Shown one piece after another: positions 38,814 through 45,645 of a stretch of 64,000 nt of DNA (the stretch's first letter is position 1; each line of letters starts with the position of its first letter). The stretch covers positions 1 through 64,000 of IMG/VR virus record IMGVR_UViG_3300011116_000796. The stretch is one strand, 5' to 3'. This DNA comes from a virus. A model generated the notes under the pieces. That model ran no database searches. It saw nothing but the letters and a program-made list of their open reading frames with translations, and was not told the origin of the DNA. A program made the position numbers and the translations under genes.

Positions 38814-39401
38814 TCACTCCATCAAGTCTTCTAGATTTTGTTTGGTAGACTTGCGCTTTCTGCGCTTTTTCTTGATAATCTTACTCTCGGATGTACCTTC
38901 GAAATTCTTCACATCGTTATCACTCAACGAGAAGTAATCTGCATATGGATTTTCACTTCTCGGCTCTGAATCGGAGAACTTGCTGTCCTCAACCATACGA
39001 TTTCTGAACTTACCAGTTTTGTCGGAGTTTTCAAAGCACTTCATCTTCACAAAGAGTTGCTTCTTCTCTTTAGTAATTCGTCTGAGAAATGCGTAGTAGA
39101 TAATCTGTGTGAAGAATGCGAAAGGATTTCTAGACTTCTTCTCATCAAAATTGGCGGTATACATGATGCAGTTCTCTATACCGTCAGAGATCATTTCTTC
39201 CTTGAAGATGTAGTTGGCAAAGTTGGGCTTCTTTGCTAGATTATTGGCAATGTCGAGAAAGCATTGACCAATGTAGTTAGAAACACCTGGTGGTTTCTCG
39301 CCTACCTTTTTGGCTTTCTGATGGGCTTTCTTGTACTCAATAAGTTCCTCAAGGAACCTTTGGTTATCGATATAGTGGTTTTCTTTTTTGCGTTTAGCCA
39401 T
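38814..39401 (-). CDS. gp55: Late sigma factor gp55
   Basis: 195 residues (T4: 185). The segment YIFKEEMISDGIENCIMYTA, then FDEKKSRNPFAFFTQIIYYA and FLRRITKEKKQ, aligns with the T4 gp55 core region that recognises late -10 boxes. The C-terminus NLEDLME resembles T4 SLDFLYE, the sliding-clamp-binding end. It recruits host core RNA polymerase to TAAATA promoters, which are abundant in this window, and works with gp33 and the clamp. No late box or clear sigma70 promoter lies immediately before its ATG. Confidence 0.9.
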   Translation of the reverse strand: MAKRKKENHYIDNQRFLEELIEYKKAHQKAKKVGEKPPGVSNYIGQCFLDIANNLAKKPNFANYIFKEEMISDGIENCIMYTANFDEKKSRNPFAFFTQIIYYAFLRRITKEKKQLFVKMKCFENSDKTGKFRNRMVEDSKFSDSEPRSENPYADYFSLSDNDVKNFEGTSESKIIKKKRRKRKSTKQNLEDLME

Positions 39402-39615
39402 AATGTTATTGGTGGTAGTTTAACCCCAAAATCCACTTTGTAAAGGGTGTAGTTTCAATGTTGAGAAAAATCTTTGGTAATTCATTGACTAGAACATAAA
39501 CTACCGTTTACCACTACTACATATCCTTGGGTAACAAGGAACCAGAGTACTTAAGTTACTAGAGTACTATATTACCCTATTGAGTAAGATATAGAGTACT
39601 AGAGTACTTATAGTA
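39402..39615. other. Intergenic region with AGAGTACT repeats
   Basis: 214 bases without a gene. It includes an inverted pair GGTAGTTTA (39414-39422) / TAAACTACC (39497-39505) and a repeat cluster described separately. No convincing terminator, tRNA or sigma70 promoter for gp55 was found; a weak TTTACA element is present on the minus strand. Confidence 0.5.
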
Positions 39616-39617
39616 CT
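39544..39617. repeat. AGAGTACT repeat cluster
   Basis: Four copies of AGAGTACT (39544, 39561, 39593, 39601) plus TAGTACT at 39611. Each core AGTACT is itself palindromic. It lies downstream of the LSm-like gene and upstream of gp55 on the minus strand, so it could be a protein-binding array or a decaying structural repeat. Confidence 0.7.
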
Positions 39618-39984
39618 AGGCGAGTTCTTCGCCATCATCTTCCTCATCATCAAAGAAATCATCTTTCGCATCCTCAAGGTCTTCGTTGGCGTTGAAAAGG
39701 TCAAACTTGATCTTGGCATCATTGTAGTCCTTGAGAATATCGTTGTACGGATTGGAAACACAGACCACCACACTTTCGGGAACGATAAACATCTCGTCCT
39801 TTGAAAATTCGATCCAAGGTCTGAGAAACATCATAGGTTCACCTGGTTTGCCAGTTTTCGACATGGGTGCAACAAATGAGATCGACATAGGTCTTTCAAA
39901 TTGATACACAGAACCTGTCTTTGCGATTCCGCAAATGATAGTTTCATTGCTTGCAAGACGGACTACCCTGATGGGATACATCAT
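39616..39984 (-). CDS. LSm-like protein with acidic tail
   Basis: 122 residues. The first 80 residues (YPIRVVRLASNETIICGIA ... FLRPWIEF ... VPESVVV) follow the same plan as the 102-residue LSm-like protein at 35650-35958, so they look like paralogues. The C-terminal 35 residues are extremely acidic (DDFFDDEEDDGEEL), a possible mimic of nucleic acid or a binding tail. It overlaps the uvsW stop by 4 bases, so it is co-translated with uvsW. The function is unknown. Confidence 0.65.
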   Translation of the reverse strand: MMYPIRVVRLASNETIICGIAKTGSVYQFERPMSISFVAPMSKTGKPGEPMMFLRPWIEFSKDEMFIVPESVVVCVSNPYNDILKDYNDAKIKFDLFNANEDLEDAKDDFFDDEEDDGEELA

Positions 39985-41504
39985 GTCTTTACCTTCCCGT
40001 AAACAGGTAACTTGACAATCTTGTATGGGAATCCTTCTTCGTCATACAACTTCATTCGTGATAGAAAGTGCTTGAATGTGTAGTTGACTTCATCTTCCCA
40101 ATGCAGATCATCTGCTATGTCATACAACTTTGCGATGTCTTTATTTTCCGACTTTCGAAGTTGTCTGCCAATGCTTTGTAGAATACGGATTCTGCTTTTC
40201 GAAGGGCTAGCAAAGATTAGGTTCTTCAGAGACTTGATGTTAATGCCTGTAGAGAATGTTCCATATGAAGCGACGATGATTGCATTATCTTCCTTCTCCA
40301 CAATGTGCCGAATTTCTTCACGGTCATCCACATCCGTTTCCCCTGCTACAAAGAACACTTTACGGTTCTCTATCTCAGTTGGTGCCATCTTGCGAATCAT
40401 CTCATACAAGGGTTTACCGTGCTTCTCAACATACTGAAACAGAACAAGAGTGTTTCCTTTAACTGATGTTGCTAGTTGAGAGATCATGAAATTGCGTTTC
40501 TCGCAGTTGACGATCCAATCGATTTCGTGCTGATAGTCAAGACCTCGTAAGGCTTCACGAATCTCCTGTGGATACTTGAACAATATGCATTCGATCTTTA
40601 GTGCTGTCAGCAATTCTCTTTCCATGAGTTGCTTCGTGGATACGACTTTGTTGACAGGTCCAAACAGACCTTCAATGCACAACTTGTGGATCTTTGTACC
40701 ATCAAGTGTTCCTGTGAGAGCAATTCGATATGGGCAATCCACTAACTTATTCATGATAGTTGTCAGAGACTGTGACTTGAACAAATGTGCTTCGTCGCCT
40801 ATCACTACTTCGAAATTATCAAACCAAGCCCGTGGCATTTTATGGATCGACTGCCATGTGGAAATCACTATCTGACGATCTGTGAGTTTAGTTGTGCCAC
40901 CATGAATTTTGTGGCAGTTTTTGTGAGTTACCCACCCTGAGTTCTTTGAGTAGTCATCAAAGTCCGCATACATCTGTGCAACAAGCGAGATAGTCGGAAC
41001 AACGATCAGCATCTTCCTTGAGGGATTGATTACATTTTGGTAGTACCGACATAGACTGTAAATGATCAGACTCTTTCCACTTGCAGTTGGTGATAGTAGA
41101 ACACAACGAGACTTATTGATAGCGTGGCAAAATGCGTCTACTTGGTGATCATGCGGATCAAGAGGTTGACCGCCTGCGGTAGGTTTGAGACTCTTGATGA
41201 AGTCTTTCGCCTTATCGCAGTTGATTTTGATTTCGGGACTTTCTAATAGCGAGTCCACTTCCATTGTGTATCCACGCTGCTGTGAAAACGCAGAAAGATA
41301 CTCGACCAAACCCGCAGGAAGAAGTCCCGAGTATGCATTGAAAAGACGGATTTTGCCGTCCCAGTATTTGTTTTTGAATGCGGGGGTAAACTTGGCACCC
41401 GGAACATCATAAGTGAAATAGTCTTGCAACTCATATGCGATTCCGTTGTCTGCAAGGACACGGATAAACGCAGAGTTTACATGACGAACACCTATCACAT
41501 TCAT
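39981..41504 (-). CDS. uvsW: Recombination DNA/RNA helicase UvsW
   Basis: 507 residues (T4: 503). A DEAD/H superfamily 2 helicase with Walker A SPTASGKSLI, IGDEAHLF (DEAH), LTGT (motif III) and QSIGRQLRK (motif VI). In T4 UvsW unwinds branched DNA and R-loops, suppressing origin-dependent replication when recombination-dependent replication starts, and is a late gene. A late box ends 7 nt before the ATG here, in agreement. No ribosome site lies before the ATG. Confidence 0.93.
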   Translation of the reverse strand: MNVIGVRHVNSAFIRVLADNGIAYELQDYFTYDVPGAKFTPAFKNKYWDGKIRLFNAYSGLLPAGLVEYLSAFSQQRGYTMEVDSLLESPEIKINCDKAKDFIKSLKPTAGGQPLDPHDHQVDAFCHAINKSRCVLLSPTASGKSLIIYSLCRYYQNVINPSRKMLIVVPTISLVAQMYADFDDYSKNSGWVTHKNCHKIHGGTTKLTDRQIVISTWQSIHKMPRAWFDNFEVVIGDEAHLFKSQSLTTIMNKLVDCPYRIALTGTLDGTKIHKLCIEGLFGPVNKVVSTKQLMERELLTALKIECILFKYPQEIREALRGLDYQHEIDWIVNCEKRNFMISQLATSVKGNTLVLFQYVEKHGKPLYEMIRKMAPTEIENRKVFFVAGETDVDDREEIRHIVEKEDNAIIVASYGTFSTGINIKSLKNLIFASPSKSRIRILQSIGRQLRKSENKDIAKLYDIADDLHWEDEVNYTFKHFLSRMKLYDEEGFPYKIVKLPVYGKVKT

Positions 41505-41511
41505 TCATTCG

Positions 41512-41519
41512 TATTTAGG
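41512..41519 (-). promoter_or_regulatory. Late promoter box CCTAAATA for uvsW, overlapping the uvsY stop
   Basis: Minus-strand box containing the uvsY stop (41517-41515). It ends 7 nt before the uvsW ATG at 41504, so the mRNA would be leaderless or nearly so. T4 uvsW is likewise late. Confidence 0.7.
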
Positions 41520-41952
41520 TCACGCCAGACATGAACTTTCGCCATTCGATAGCATTACGAATGACCCATTGGCGATTGTTGATTCCCTTGAGAATAGAGT
41601 CTAGGTAATCAACTTTCTGTCTTTGCATGTCTAGTTTCGTTTGAATCTTCAGAAGGTCAACATCAGACTCAAGGTAGACATCCATATCTTGCCGAAGAAT
41701 CCTGTGATCAAACTGCTCCCAACCTAAAGCATTGAGTTCTTCTTTGGACATCTTACCTGAGTAATACTCCCACTTCTGCCGTCTAAGTACCTTGTAATCT
41801 GCTTCATACTTTCGAAGTACTAGAGACTCATCGTGGAAGATATTAAGGTACTTTCCGTGCAGTTGAGGTATTCTAACAGACTCATCTGCAAGTTCGGTGC
41901 CGTCCATTTTCAGGTCGGTTTCTGCCATTTCACGAATTCTTTCGATGTTCAT
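41515..41952 (-). CDS. uvsY: Recombination mediator UvsY
   Basis: 145 residues (T4: 137). The central DYKVLRRQKWEYYSGKMS matches the T4 KARLDYYSG region, followed by a long helix (VDLLKIQTKLDMQRQKVDYL) and a terminal AIEWRKFMSG that parallels T4 DMRAFEAG. UvsY loads the UvsX recombinase on gp32-coated DNA. Its ATG lies 7 nt after a TTGACA-N16-TACAAT promoter, so transcription is predicted to start at the ATG. UvsX itself is not in this window. Confidence 0.88.
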   Translation of the reverse strand: MNIERIREMAETDLKMDGTELADESVRIPQLHGKYLNIFHDESLVLRKYEADYKVLRRQKWEYYSGKMSKEELNALGWEQFDHRILRQDMDVYLESDVDLLKIQTKLDMQRQKVDYLDSILKGINNRQWVIRNAIEWRKFMSGVT

Positions 41953-41959
41953 TGCGTAG

Positions 41960-41987
41960 ATTGTATCTCCAAATCTTGAATTGTCAA
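41960..41987 (-). promoter_or_regulatory. Sigma70-type promoter of uvsY, leaderless layout
   Basis: TTGACA (41987-41982), 16-nt spacer, TACAAT (41965-41960), then CTACGCA (7 nt) and the ATG at 41952. Spacer and gap are identical to those of primase. Confidence 0.8.
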
Positions 41988-41998
41988 TACATAATGAT

Positions 41999-42568
41999 AT
42001 GAGAGTTTTGAGAGCCTATGGTATCGACTACTCAATGACATGTCCTGCTGTTGCACTTTATGACGGCGAGGAGTGGCACATTAGGTATCTGACCTATGTA
42101 AACAAGCATAGTAAATTCTACAAGTTCGAAACATCAATTGGAAGAATGGAAGTTGCTGGAGATTTGATCAAAGAGTATGTGACTCAACAAGAAAGATTCG
42201 ATTACATATCCGAATGGGCAATGTCGTGTATCGATGATCCTGATGCAAAGATAATGATCGAAGATTACGCAATGGGTGCCAAGGGGAAAGTATTTCACAT
42301 AGCCGAAAACTGTGGACTTCTGAAACATAAGTTGTGGCAAGAGGGATTTCAATTTGATGTGCTTGCACCAACTGCACTCAAAAAGTTTGCCACAGGTAAA
42401 GGCAACTCTGACAAAGATGCCATGCACACACAGTTCATTAAAGACACAGGGGTCGATCTCATGAAAGAGATGACCCCTAGTATCAAGAACTGCTCTAGTC
42501 CTGTTTCGGATGTTGTCGATGCATTCTATCTCGCTAGATATGCATGGAGTAAACTCTCAGCGAGTTAG
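41999..42568 (+). CDS. RuvC-like Holliday junction resolvase
   Basis: 189 residues from the ATG at 41999; the TTG at 41981 would add six weak residues and lies in the promoter. The RNase-H-fold pattern is seen as AYGIDYS (first Asp), MIEDYAMG (Glu), SPVSDVVDAF (final Asp pair). This is the RuvC/poxvirus-resolvase type; T4 itself uses endonuclease VII (gp49), so this is a different resolvase acting on recombination intermediates and packaging substrates. It is divergent from uvsY (46 bases) and its 3' end overlaps the next minus-strand gene by 12 bases. No clear promoter was found for it. Confidence 0.75.
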   Translation: MRVLRAYGIDYSMTCPAVALYDGEEWHIRYLTYVNKHSKFYKFETSIGRMEVAGDLIKEYVTQQERFDYISEWAMSCIDDPDAKIMIEDYAMGAKGKVFHIAENCGLLKHKLWQEGFQFDVLAPTALKKFATGKGNSDKDAMHTQFIKDTGVDLMKEMTPSIKNCSSPVSDVVDAFYLARYAWSKLSAS

Positions 42569-42994
42569 CGTCTGTGGGCGAAACAGATTTGGATAGGCTT
42601 TTTCGATCATTTCCTTGTCGATTCCGTAAGAGTATTTGAAAGATCCATCAAACATCGAACGGATCATATCAATTTCTTTCTTGCTGACGGATTCAAGGAT
42701 CTGAATGAGAATTTCGTCCTTTCGTTTCGAAGAAAGGTTGTACTCTTCCTTGAAGATATAGAGTCGCTTTGTCTCAGACCACAAAGACGAAGGTGCTAGG
42801 CCATCAGGACTACCATCTTCCGTGAAGTTAGGTAAAGTTTTTCGATACCAAGTCTGCCCATCAAATGCGTAACGCAACAATTCTTTGATTGCGACGGTAT
42901 TGTTTTGCTGTAGACCCCGAATCATGTCTTCAGGGTTCTTGGCCTTGGTCTTGATGTCAATTAGGATCTCTGGAATGGTAAAATTCGCTGGCAT
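42557..42994 (-). CDS. Conserved T4-like phage protein, function unknown
   Basis: 145 residues, helical. It contains EILIDIKTKAKNPEDMIRGL, KRKDEILIQILESVSKKE and a closing YSYGIDKEMIEKAYPNLF, a pattern I recall as a widely conserved unnamed family in T4-like phages (possibly DUF6433). It lies 3 bases after the rnh stop, so it is in the rnh operon, and its end overlaps the resolvase gene tail-to-tail by 12 bases. A replication-associated role is suggested only by context. Confidence 0.65.
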   Translation of the reverse strand: MPANFTIPEILIDIKTKAKNPEDMIRGLQQNNTVAIKELLRYAFDGQTWYRKTLPNFTEDGSPDGLAPSSLWSETKRLYIFKEEYNLSSKRKDEILIQILESVSKKEIDMIRSMFDGSFKYSYGIDKEMIEKAYPNLFRPQTLTR

Positions 42995-42997
42995 GGT

Positions 42998-43837
42998 TTA
43001 AAACTCCTGTAAGTGTTCAATAAGAAGCCGCATGTTGTTTTCCATCATGTACGGCAATATCTTTGCACGGGAACCGACAATTGGCTGATCGTATTCTTGC
43101 ATTATTGCAGATTGAATACGCTCGGGAATGCGAGAGAAATCGATCATGGTCTTGTTTCGCTCATAGTTACGAATCATATCATCTGTGCAGAATGTATTTA
43201 GCGGAACCCGAATCCAATCAACAAGTTTTTTCTCGTAAAGAGGCTTTTGTCGCTTACCGTCAATAAAAACGGAGTCATCTGAAAGGAAGTTGGGAACACC
43301 ATCTCCACTATCACCTTTCATGATGTGGCGCACAAGTTCTTCTCTAGGGTTCTCACAGACGATAAATTCTTTCGTTCGGGGACACCATTGCTTGATATTC
43401 GGACAAGTTTGTAGTTGGAAAAAGTCATGATCTGACGAGACAATCAAATGCTTCCCTTCAAGGTTCTTTGAAAGTACTGCAATAATATCATCGCCCTCGC
43501 ACGAATCTACCTCCATCAGTTTGTATGGAAAGATCTCCTTCATCTCTTTTTTGATCTGACGAAGAATGTCCCATAACTGATCCCAATTAATATCAGACTC
43601 TTCTCTGATCTTCTTTCGGTTGGCTTTGTACTGCGGGAAGATCTCCTTACGCCAAGCCCGTACACGGGAGTCATAACATAAGACAGGCTCACCGAATTCG
43701 TGTGAGAAACGAAGCCTGATCAACCGAATTGAGTTGACTACCATATGGCGGATTAGACCGATATCCATGCTCGGCTTGCCCTTGGATTCCGCCATCAGGT
43801 TGGCTATCGTGATTTGGTTCATGTCTAGCAAGATCAT
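42998..43837 (-). CDS. rnh: RNase H / 5'-3' exonuclease (T4 Rnh-like)
   Basis: 279 residues from the ATG at 43837. A longer frame starts at 43867, but that ATG overlaps a -35 element and has no ribosome site, while the ATG at 43837 lies exactly 7 nt after TATACT. It belongs to the FEN family: MILLDMNQITI (first metal Asp), EVDSCEGDDIIAVL (acidic helix), VSSDHDFFQL and GDSGDGVPNF match T4 Rnh. It removes RNA primers and adjacent DNA from lagging-strand fragments. The C-terminus SRAKILPYM resembles the T4 end. The mRNA is predicted to be leaderless. Confidence 0.88.
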   Translation of the reverse strand: MILLDMNQITIANLMAESKGKPSMDIGLIRHMVVNSIRLIRLRFSHEFGEPVLCYDSRVRAWRKEIFPQYKANRKKIREESDINWDQLWDILRQIKKEMKEIFPYKLMEVDSCEGDDIIAVLSKNLEGKHLIVSSDHDFFQLQTCPNIKQWCPRTKEFIVCENPREELVRHIMKGDSGDGVPNFLSDDSVFIDGKRQKPLYEKKLVDWIRVPLNTFCTDDMIRNYERNKTMIDFSRIPERIQSAIMQEYDQPIVGSRAKILPYMMENNMRLLIEHLQEF

Positions 43838-43844
43838 ACCGTCG

Positions 43845-43872
43845 AGTATACAGTCAAATTTTTTCATGTCAA
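43845..43872 (-). promoter_or_regulatory. Sigma70-type promoter of rnh, leaderless layout
   Basis: TTGACA (43872-43867), 16-nt spacer, TATACT (43850-43845), then CGACGGT and the ATG at 43837. Its -35 element lies in a 15-bp palindrome. Confidence 0.75.
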
Positions 43873-43881
43873 GACTTGACA
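43867..43881. promoter_or_regulatory. 15-bp palindrome holding two divergent -35 elements
   Basis: TGTCAAGACTTGACA is a perfect inverted repeat (7+1+7). It supplies TTGACA on each strand, one for rnh and one for the small gene at 43959, so it could also be an operator. Confidence 0.65.
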
Positions 43882-43904
43882 GAACATAAAGGTAATGGTA
43901 TTAT
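43876..43904 (+). promoter_or_regulatory. Strong sigma70 promoter of the 43959 gene
   Basis: TTGACA (43876-43881), 17-nt spacer, TATTAT (43899-43904). Downstream in the leader, GCCCAA (43914-43919) and TTGGGC (43928-43933) form a 6-bp hairpin. Confidence 0.75.
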
Positions 43905-43958
43905 TGACGCAACGCCCAATTTGGATGTTGGGCTATTCGCATAGTTAGAGGCAGAAAA

Positions 43959-44189
43959 ATGAGCAAGAATACGCATGAAGGCGTTGAGCCGATGAAGGTG
44001 TACATCACTTCGATGGACAAGATGGCGACAGTTCGTAAGGTCGAGAATGACCCCATTTGGGGACCGCAGTACTTTGTTAGTACCTATTCCCGTGATTGGG
44101 GACCGGAGTTCTTTTGGGTCAAGGGTGACGATGCAACGGTCGTTGTGCGACCTGGACCTAACGAGAAAGGGCATTTGAGCGGTCTCTGA
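43959..44189 (+). CDS. Small early-type protein, unknown
   Basis: 76 residues. The core MKVYITSMDKMATVRKVE and QYFVSTYSRDWGPEFFW read as a small beta-barrel-like fold; the end is Gly/Pro rich. AGAGG precedes the ATG, and it has the strongest sigma70 promoter seen in the window, with a 54-nt leader containing a hairpin. Early expression would suit a host-takeover or regulatory role, which is inference. I recognise no family. Its stop lies in a 9-bp hairpin. Confidence 0.6.
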   Translation: MSKNTHEGVEPMKVYITSMDKMATVRKVENDPIWGPQYFVSTYSRDWGPEFFWVKGDDATVVVRPGPNEKGHLSGL

Positions 44190-44205
44190 ATATTTTTATT
44201 CAGAG
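44184..44205 (+). terminator. Stop-codon hairpin, possible terminator
   Basis: CTCTGAATA (44184-44192), loop TTTT, TATTCAGAG (44197-44205): a perfect 9-bp stem that contains the TGA stop. No U tract follows, so termination would be weak or Rho-assisted. Confidence 0.5.
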
Positions 44206-44208
44206 GCA

Positions 44209-44216
44209 ACTAAATA
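44209..44216 (+). promoter_or_regulatory. Late promoter box ACTAAATA, short-leader layout
   Basis: 8 nt before the ATG at 44225, with only AGAG in the gap. Confidence 0.6.
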
Positions 44217-44224
44217 GAGACACC

Positions 44225-44482
44225 ATGCCATTCTATGATTACATCTGTAGGGCTTGCAATCATGAGTTTGAGGAGATGCATCGCATCGCTGATCGCAAGA
44301 AGCCAACCAAGAAACCCTGTCCCAAGTGTAGTCAGAAGAAGGTAGAGCAAATCATCAAAGAGGCTCCATCTGCCTGCGACCCTATTCGGGTTGGCAGCGT
44401 AGGCAAGGTGGACAATGGATTCAGAGAAGTGATATCCAAAATCAAGAAAGCACACCCACGCCACAAAATGCGTGACTATTAA
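44225..44482 (+). CDS. FmdB-type zinc-ribbon protein
   Basis: 85 residues. MPFYDYICRACNHEFE (C8, C11) and PCPKCSQ (C32, C35) form a four-Cys zinc ribbon of the FmdB regulatory type; a basic C-terminal tail follows. Proteins of this kind are probable transcription or replication accessory factors, but the function in phages is unknown. The stop TAA is directly followed by the next ATG, so it forms an operon with the PD-(D/E)XK nuclease, gp33 and possibly gp32. Confidence 0.75.
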   Translation: MPFYDYICRACNHEFEEMHRIADRKKPTKKPCPKCSQKKVEQIIKEAPSACDPIRVGSVGKVDNGFREVISKIKKAHPRHKMRDY

Positions 44483-45166
44483 ATGAAGTTAAACTCTGTC
44501 GAATTAGAGGGTAAAGGTAGGTATTACCAATCCCCAAAAACACTTCGTTGGTATCCATCGGTTACCACCGTTGTTAATCATGAGATGGAGGACTTCTGGC
44601 GTGAGTGGAGAAAGAATCCACAGAACCTCGCTATTTCAAAGAAAGCACTAGCAAGAGGAAACAGATTACATCAGGTAATGGAAGACTATCTTGGTGACGA
44701 GAAAGTCATTCCAACTGATCCATTTGATCGAATGAAGTTTGATTTACTGAAACCTTGCTTGGACAAGATTGGCAAGATTCGTGCAATTGAAACTCCTATG
44801 TGGTCGGACAAGATCCTTCTTGCGGGAAGAGTGGACTGCATCGCAGAATACGACGGTAAGTTATCTGTTGTTGATTTCAAAACAGCAGGAAAAGACAAGA
44901 CCAAAGATCAGATTCTTAACTACTTTCATCAGACCACAGCATATTCATACATGTGGAATGAGACACATTCGAAAGAGGATACGATTGAAAGAGTTGTCAT
45001 TTTGATCGTGACTGATGATGGAACGATGCAGGAGTTTGTTGAAGATCCATCTGATTATCGAAAGTCAATGTTCAATGTCATCAAGACTTACTGGAATAAA
45101 TACTCGTTCAAAGATGTACAGGAGATAGCAAATGAAATTCATCAAGAAATTGTTCGGTCATCCTGA
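44483..45166 (+). CDS. PD-(D/E)XK exonuclease (RecB/Cas4-like)
   Basis: 227 residues. The N-terminal RGNRLHQVMEDYL resembles the helix that supports the RecB-like active site, then AGRVDCIAEYDGK (D118) and VVDFKTAGK (D131-x-K133) give the catalytic D...(D/E)xK; QTTAYSYMW is the usual conserved Gln/Tyr motif. It is a Mg-dependent DNA nuclease, probably with a role in recombination or end processing. It starts directly at the FmdB stop and overlaps the next gene by 35 bases. Confidence 0.8.
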   Translation: MKLNSVELEGKGRYYQSPKTLRWYPSVTTVVNHEMEDFWREWRKNPQNLAISKKALARGNRLHQVMEDYLGDEKVIPTDPFDRMKFDLLKPCLDKIGKIRAIETPMWSDKILLAGRVDCIAEYDGKLSVVDFKTAGKDKTKDQILNYFHQTTAYSYMWNETHSKEDTIERVVILIVTDDGTMQEFVEDPSDYRKSMFNVIKTYWNKYSFKDVQEIANEIHQEIVRSS

Positions 45167-45347
45167 ACCCCCTCCACCTCCTGCAAGGCTTGAAAAATAT
45201 CATTGTGTTCGTTTTATGACCGAGAAAGGTGAGCAACTTGGTCTATTACTGACACACGAAGAGTTTGAAAGAGCGGTTTTCCGTTGGGTTCAGAATATCG
45301 ACACTATGCCAATACAGGAAGATCCACAAGAGGAAGGAGGAATTTGA
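45132..45347 (+). CDS. Small protein with proline-rich N-terminus, unknown
   Basis: 71 residues. It starts within the nuclease gene (35-base overlap), with AGGAG 8-12 nt before its ATG, and its stop abuts the gp33 ATG. The N-terminus MKFIKKLFGHPEPPPPPA is basic, then proline-rich; the rest reads as a small beta/alpha unit (VRFMTEKGEQLGLLL ... EFERAVFRW). I recognise no family. The good ribosome site and tight spacing support it as real. Confidence 0.6.
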   Translation: MKFIKKLFGHPEPPPPPARLEKYHCVRFMTEKGEQLGLLLTHEEFERAVFRWVQNIDTMPIQEDPQEEGGI

Positions 45348-45587
45348 ATGGGATCAATTATGAATATTGACCATGACTTCTCAAAAGAAGTTGAGGAACT
45401 TACCCGATCAAGAAAAAGCGGAAAGTACATGGAATCGATCATCGATCTATGCGAGAAGTATGGTATTGAACCCGAGTCGGCTGCAAAGTTGCTATCGAAG
45501 CCGATTCGTGAGAAACTCAAGAGTGAGTTTGAAACATTGAATATGGTTCGTGGTAAACGAAAAACCACGAAGTTACCTCTTGACTGA
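45348..45587 (+). CDS. gp33: Late transcription coactivator gp33-like
   Basis: 79 residues. The helical part SGKYMESIIDLCEKYGIEPE, then AAKLLSKPIREKLKSEFETL follows the pattern of gp33 in T4 and related phages (T4: MVEEFGMSYLEATTAFLEEN ... IEKIQSEA). In T4 gp33 binds the RNA polymerase beta-flap and, through its C-terminus, the sliding clamp; here the end is TKLPLD. It links replication to late transcription together with gp55. AGGAGG lies before the ATG. The position just upstream of gp32 matches the order in T4 (33-59-32). Confidence 0.75.
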   Translation: MGSIMNIDHDFSKEVEELTRSRKSGKYMESIIDLCEKYGIEPESAAKLLSKPIREKLKSEFETLNMVRGKRKTTKLPLD

Positions 45588-45607
45588 TAGCAGATCGTCG
45601 TTACAAT
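45580..45607 (+). promoter_or_regulatory. Sigma70-type promoter of gp32
   Basis: TTGACT (45580-45585), 16-nt spacer, TACAAT (45602-45607). It gives a roughly 32-nt leader ending in AAGGAG before the ATG at 45646. Confidence 0.75.
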
Positions 45608-45645
45608 TCACACACATCAACACACTTCAAATACAAGGAGATACA

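Noticed and set aside
39486-39514. TTGACT with a downstream AT-rich element as a plus-strand promoter
   Set aside because: No plus-strand gene is present downstream and the -10 match is poor.
39402-39615. Possible tRNA or small RNA gene in the gap
   Set aside because: No cloverleaf arms, T-loop GTTCRA or CCA context found; only short repeats.
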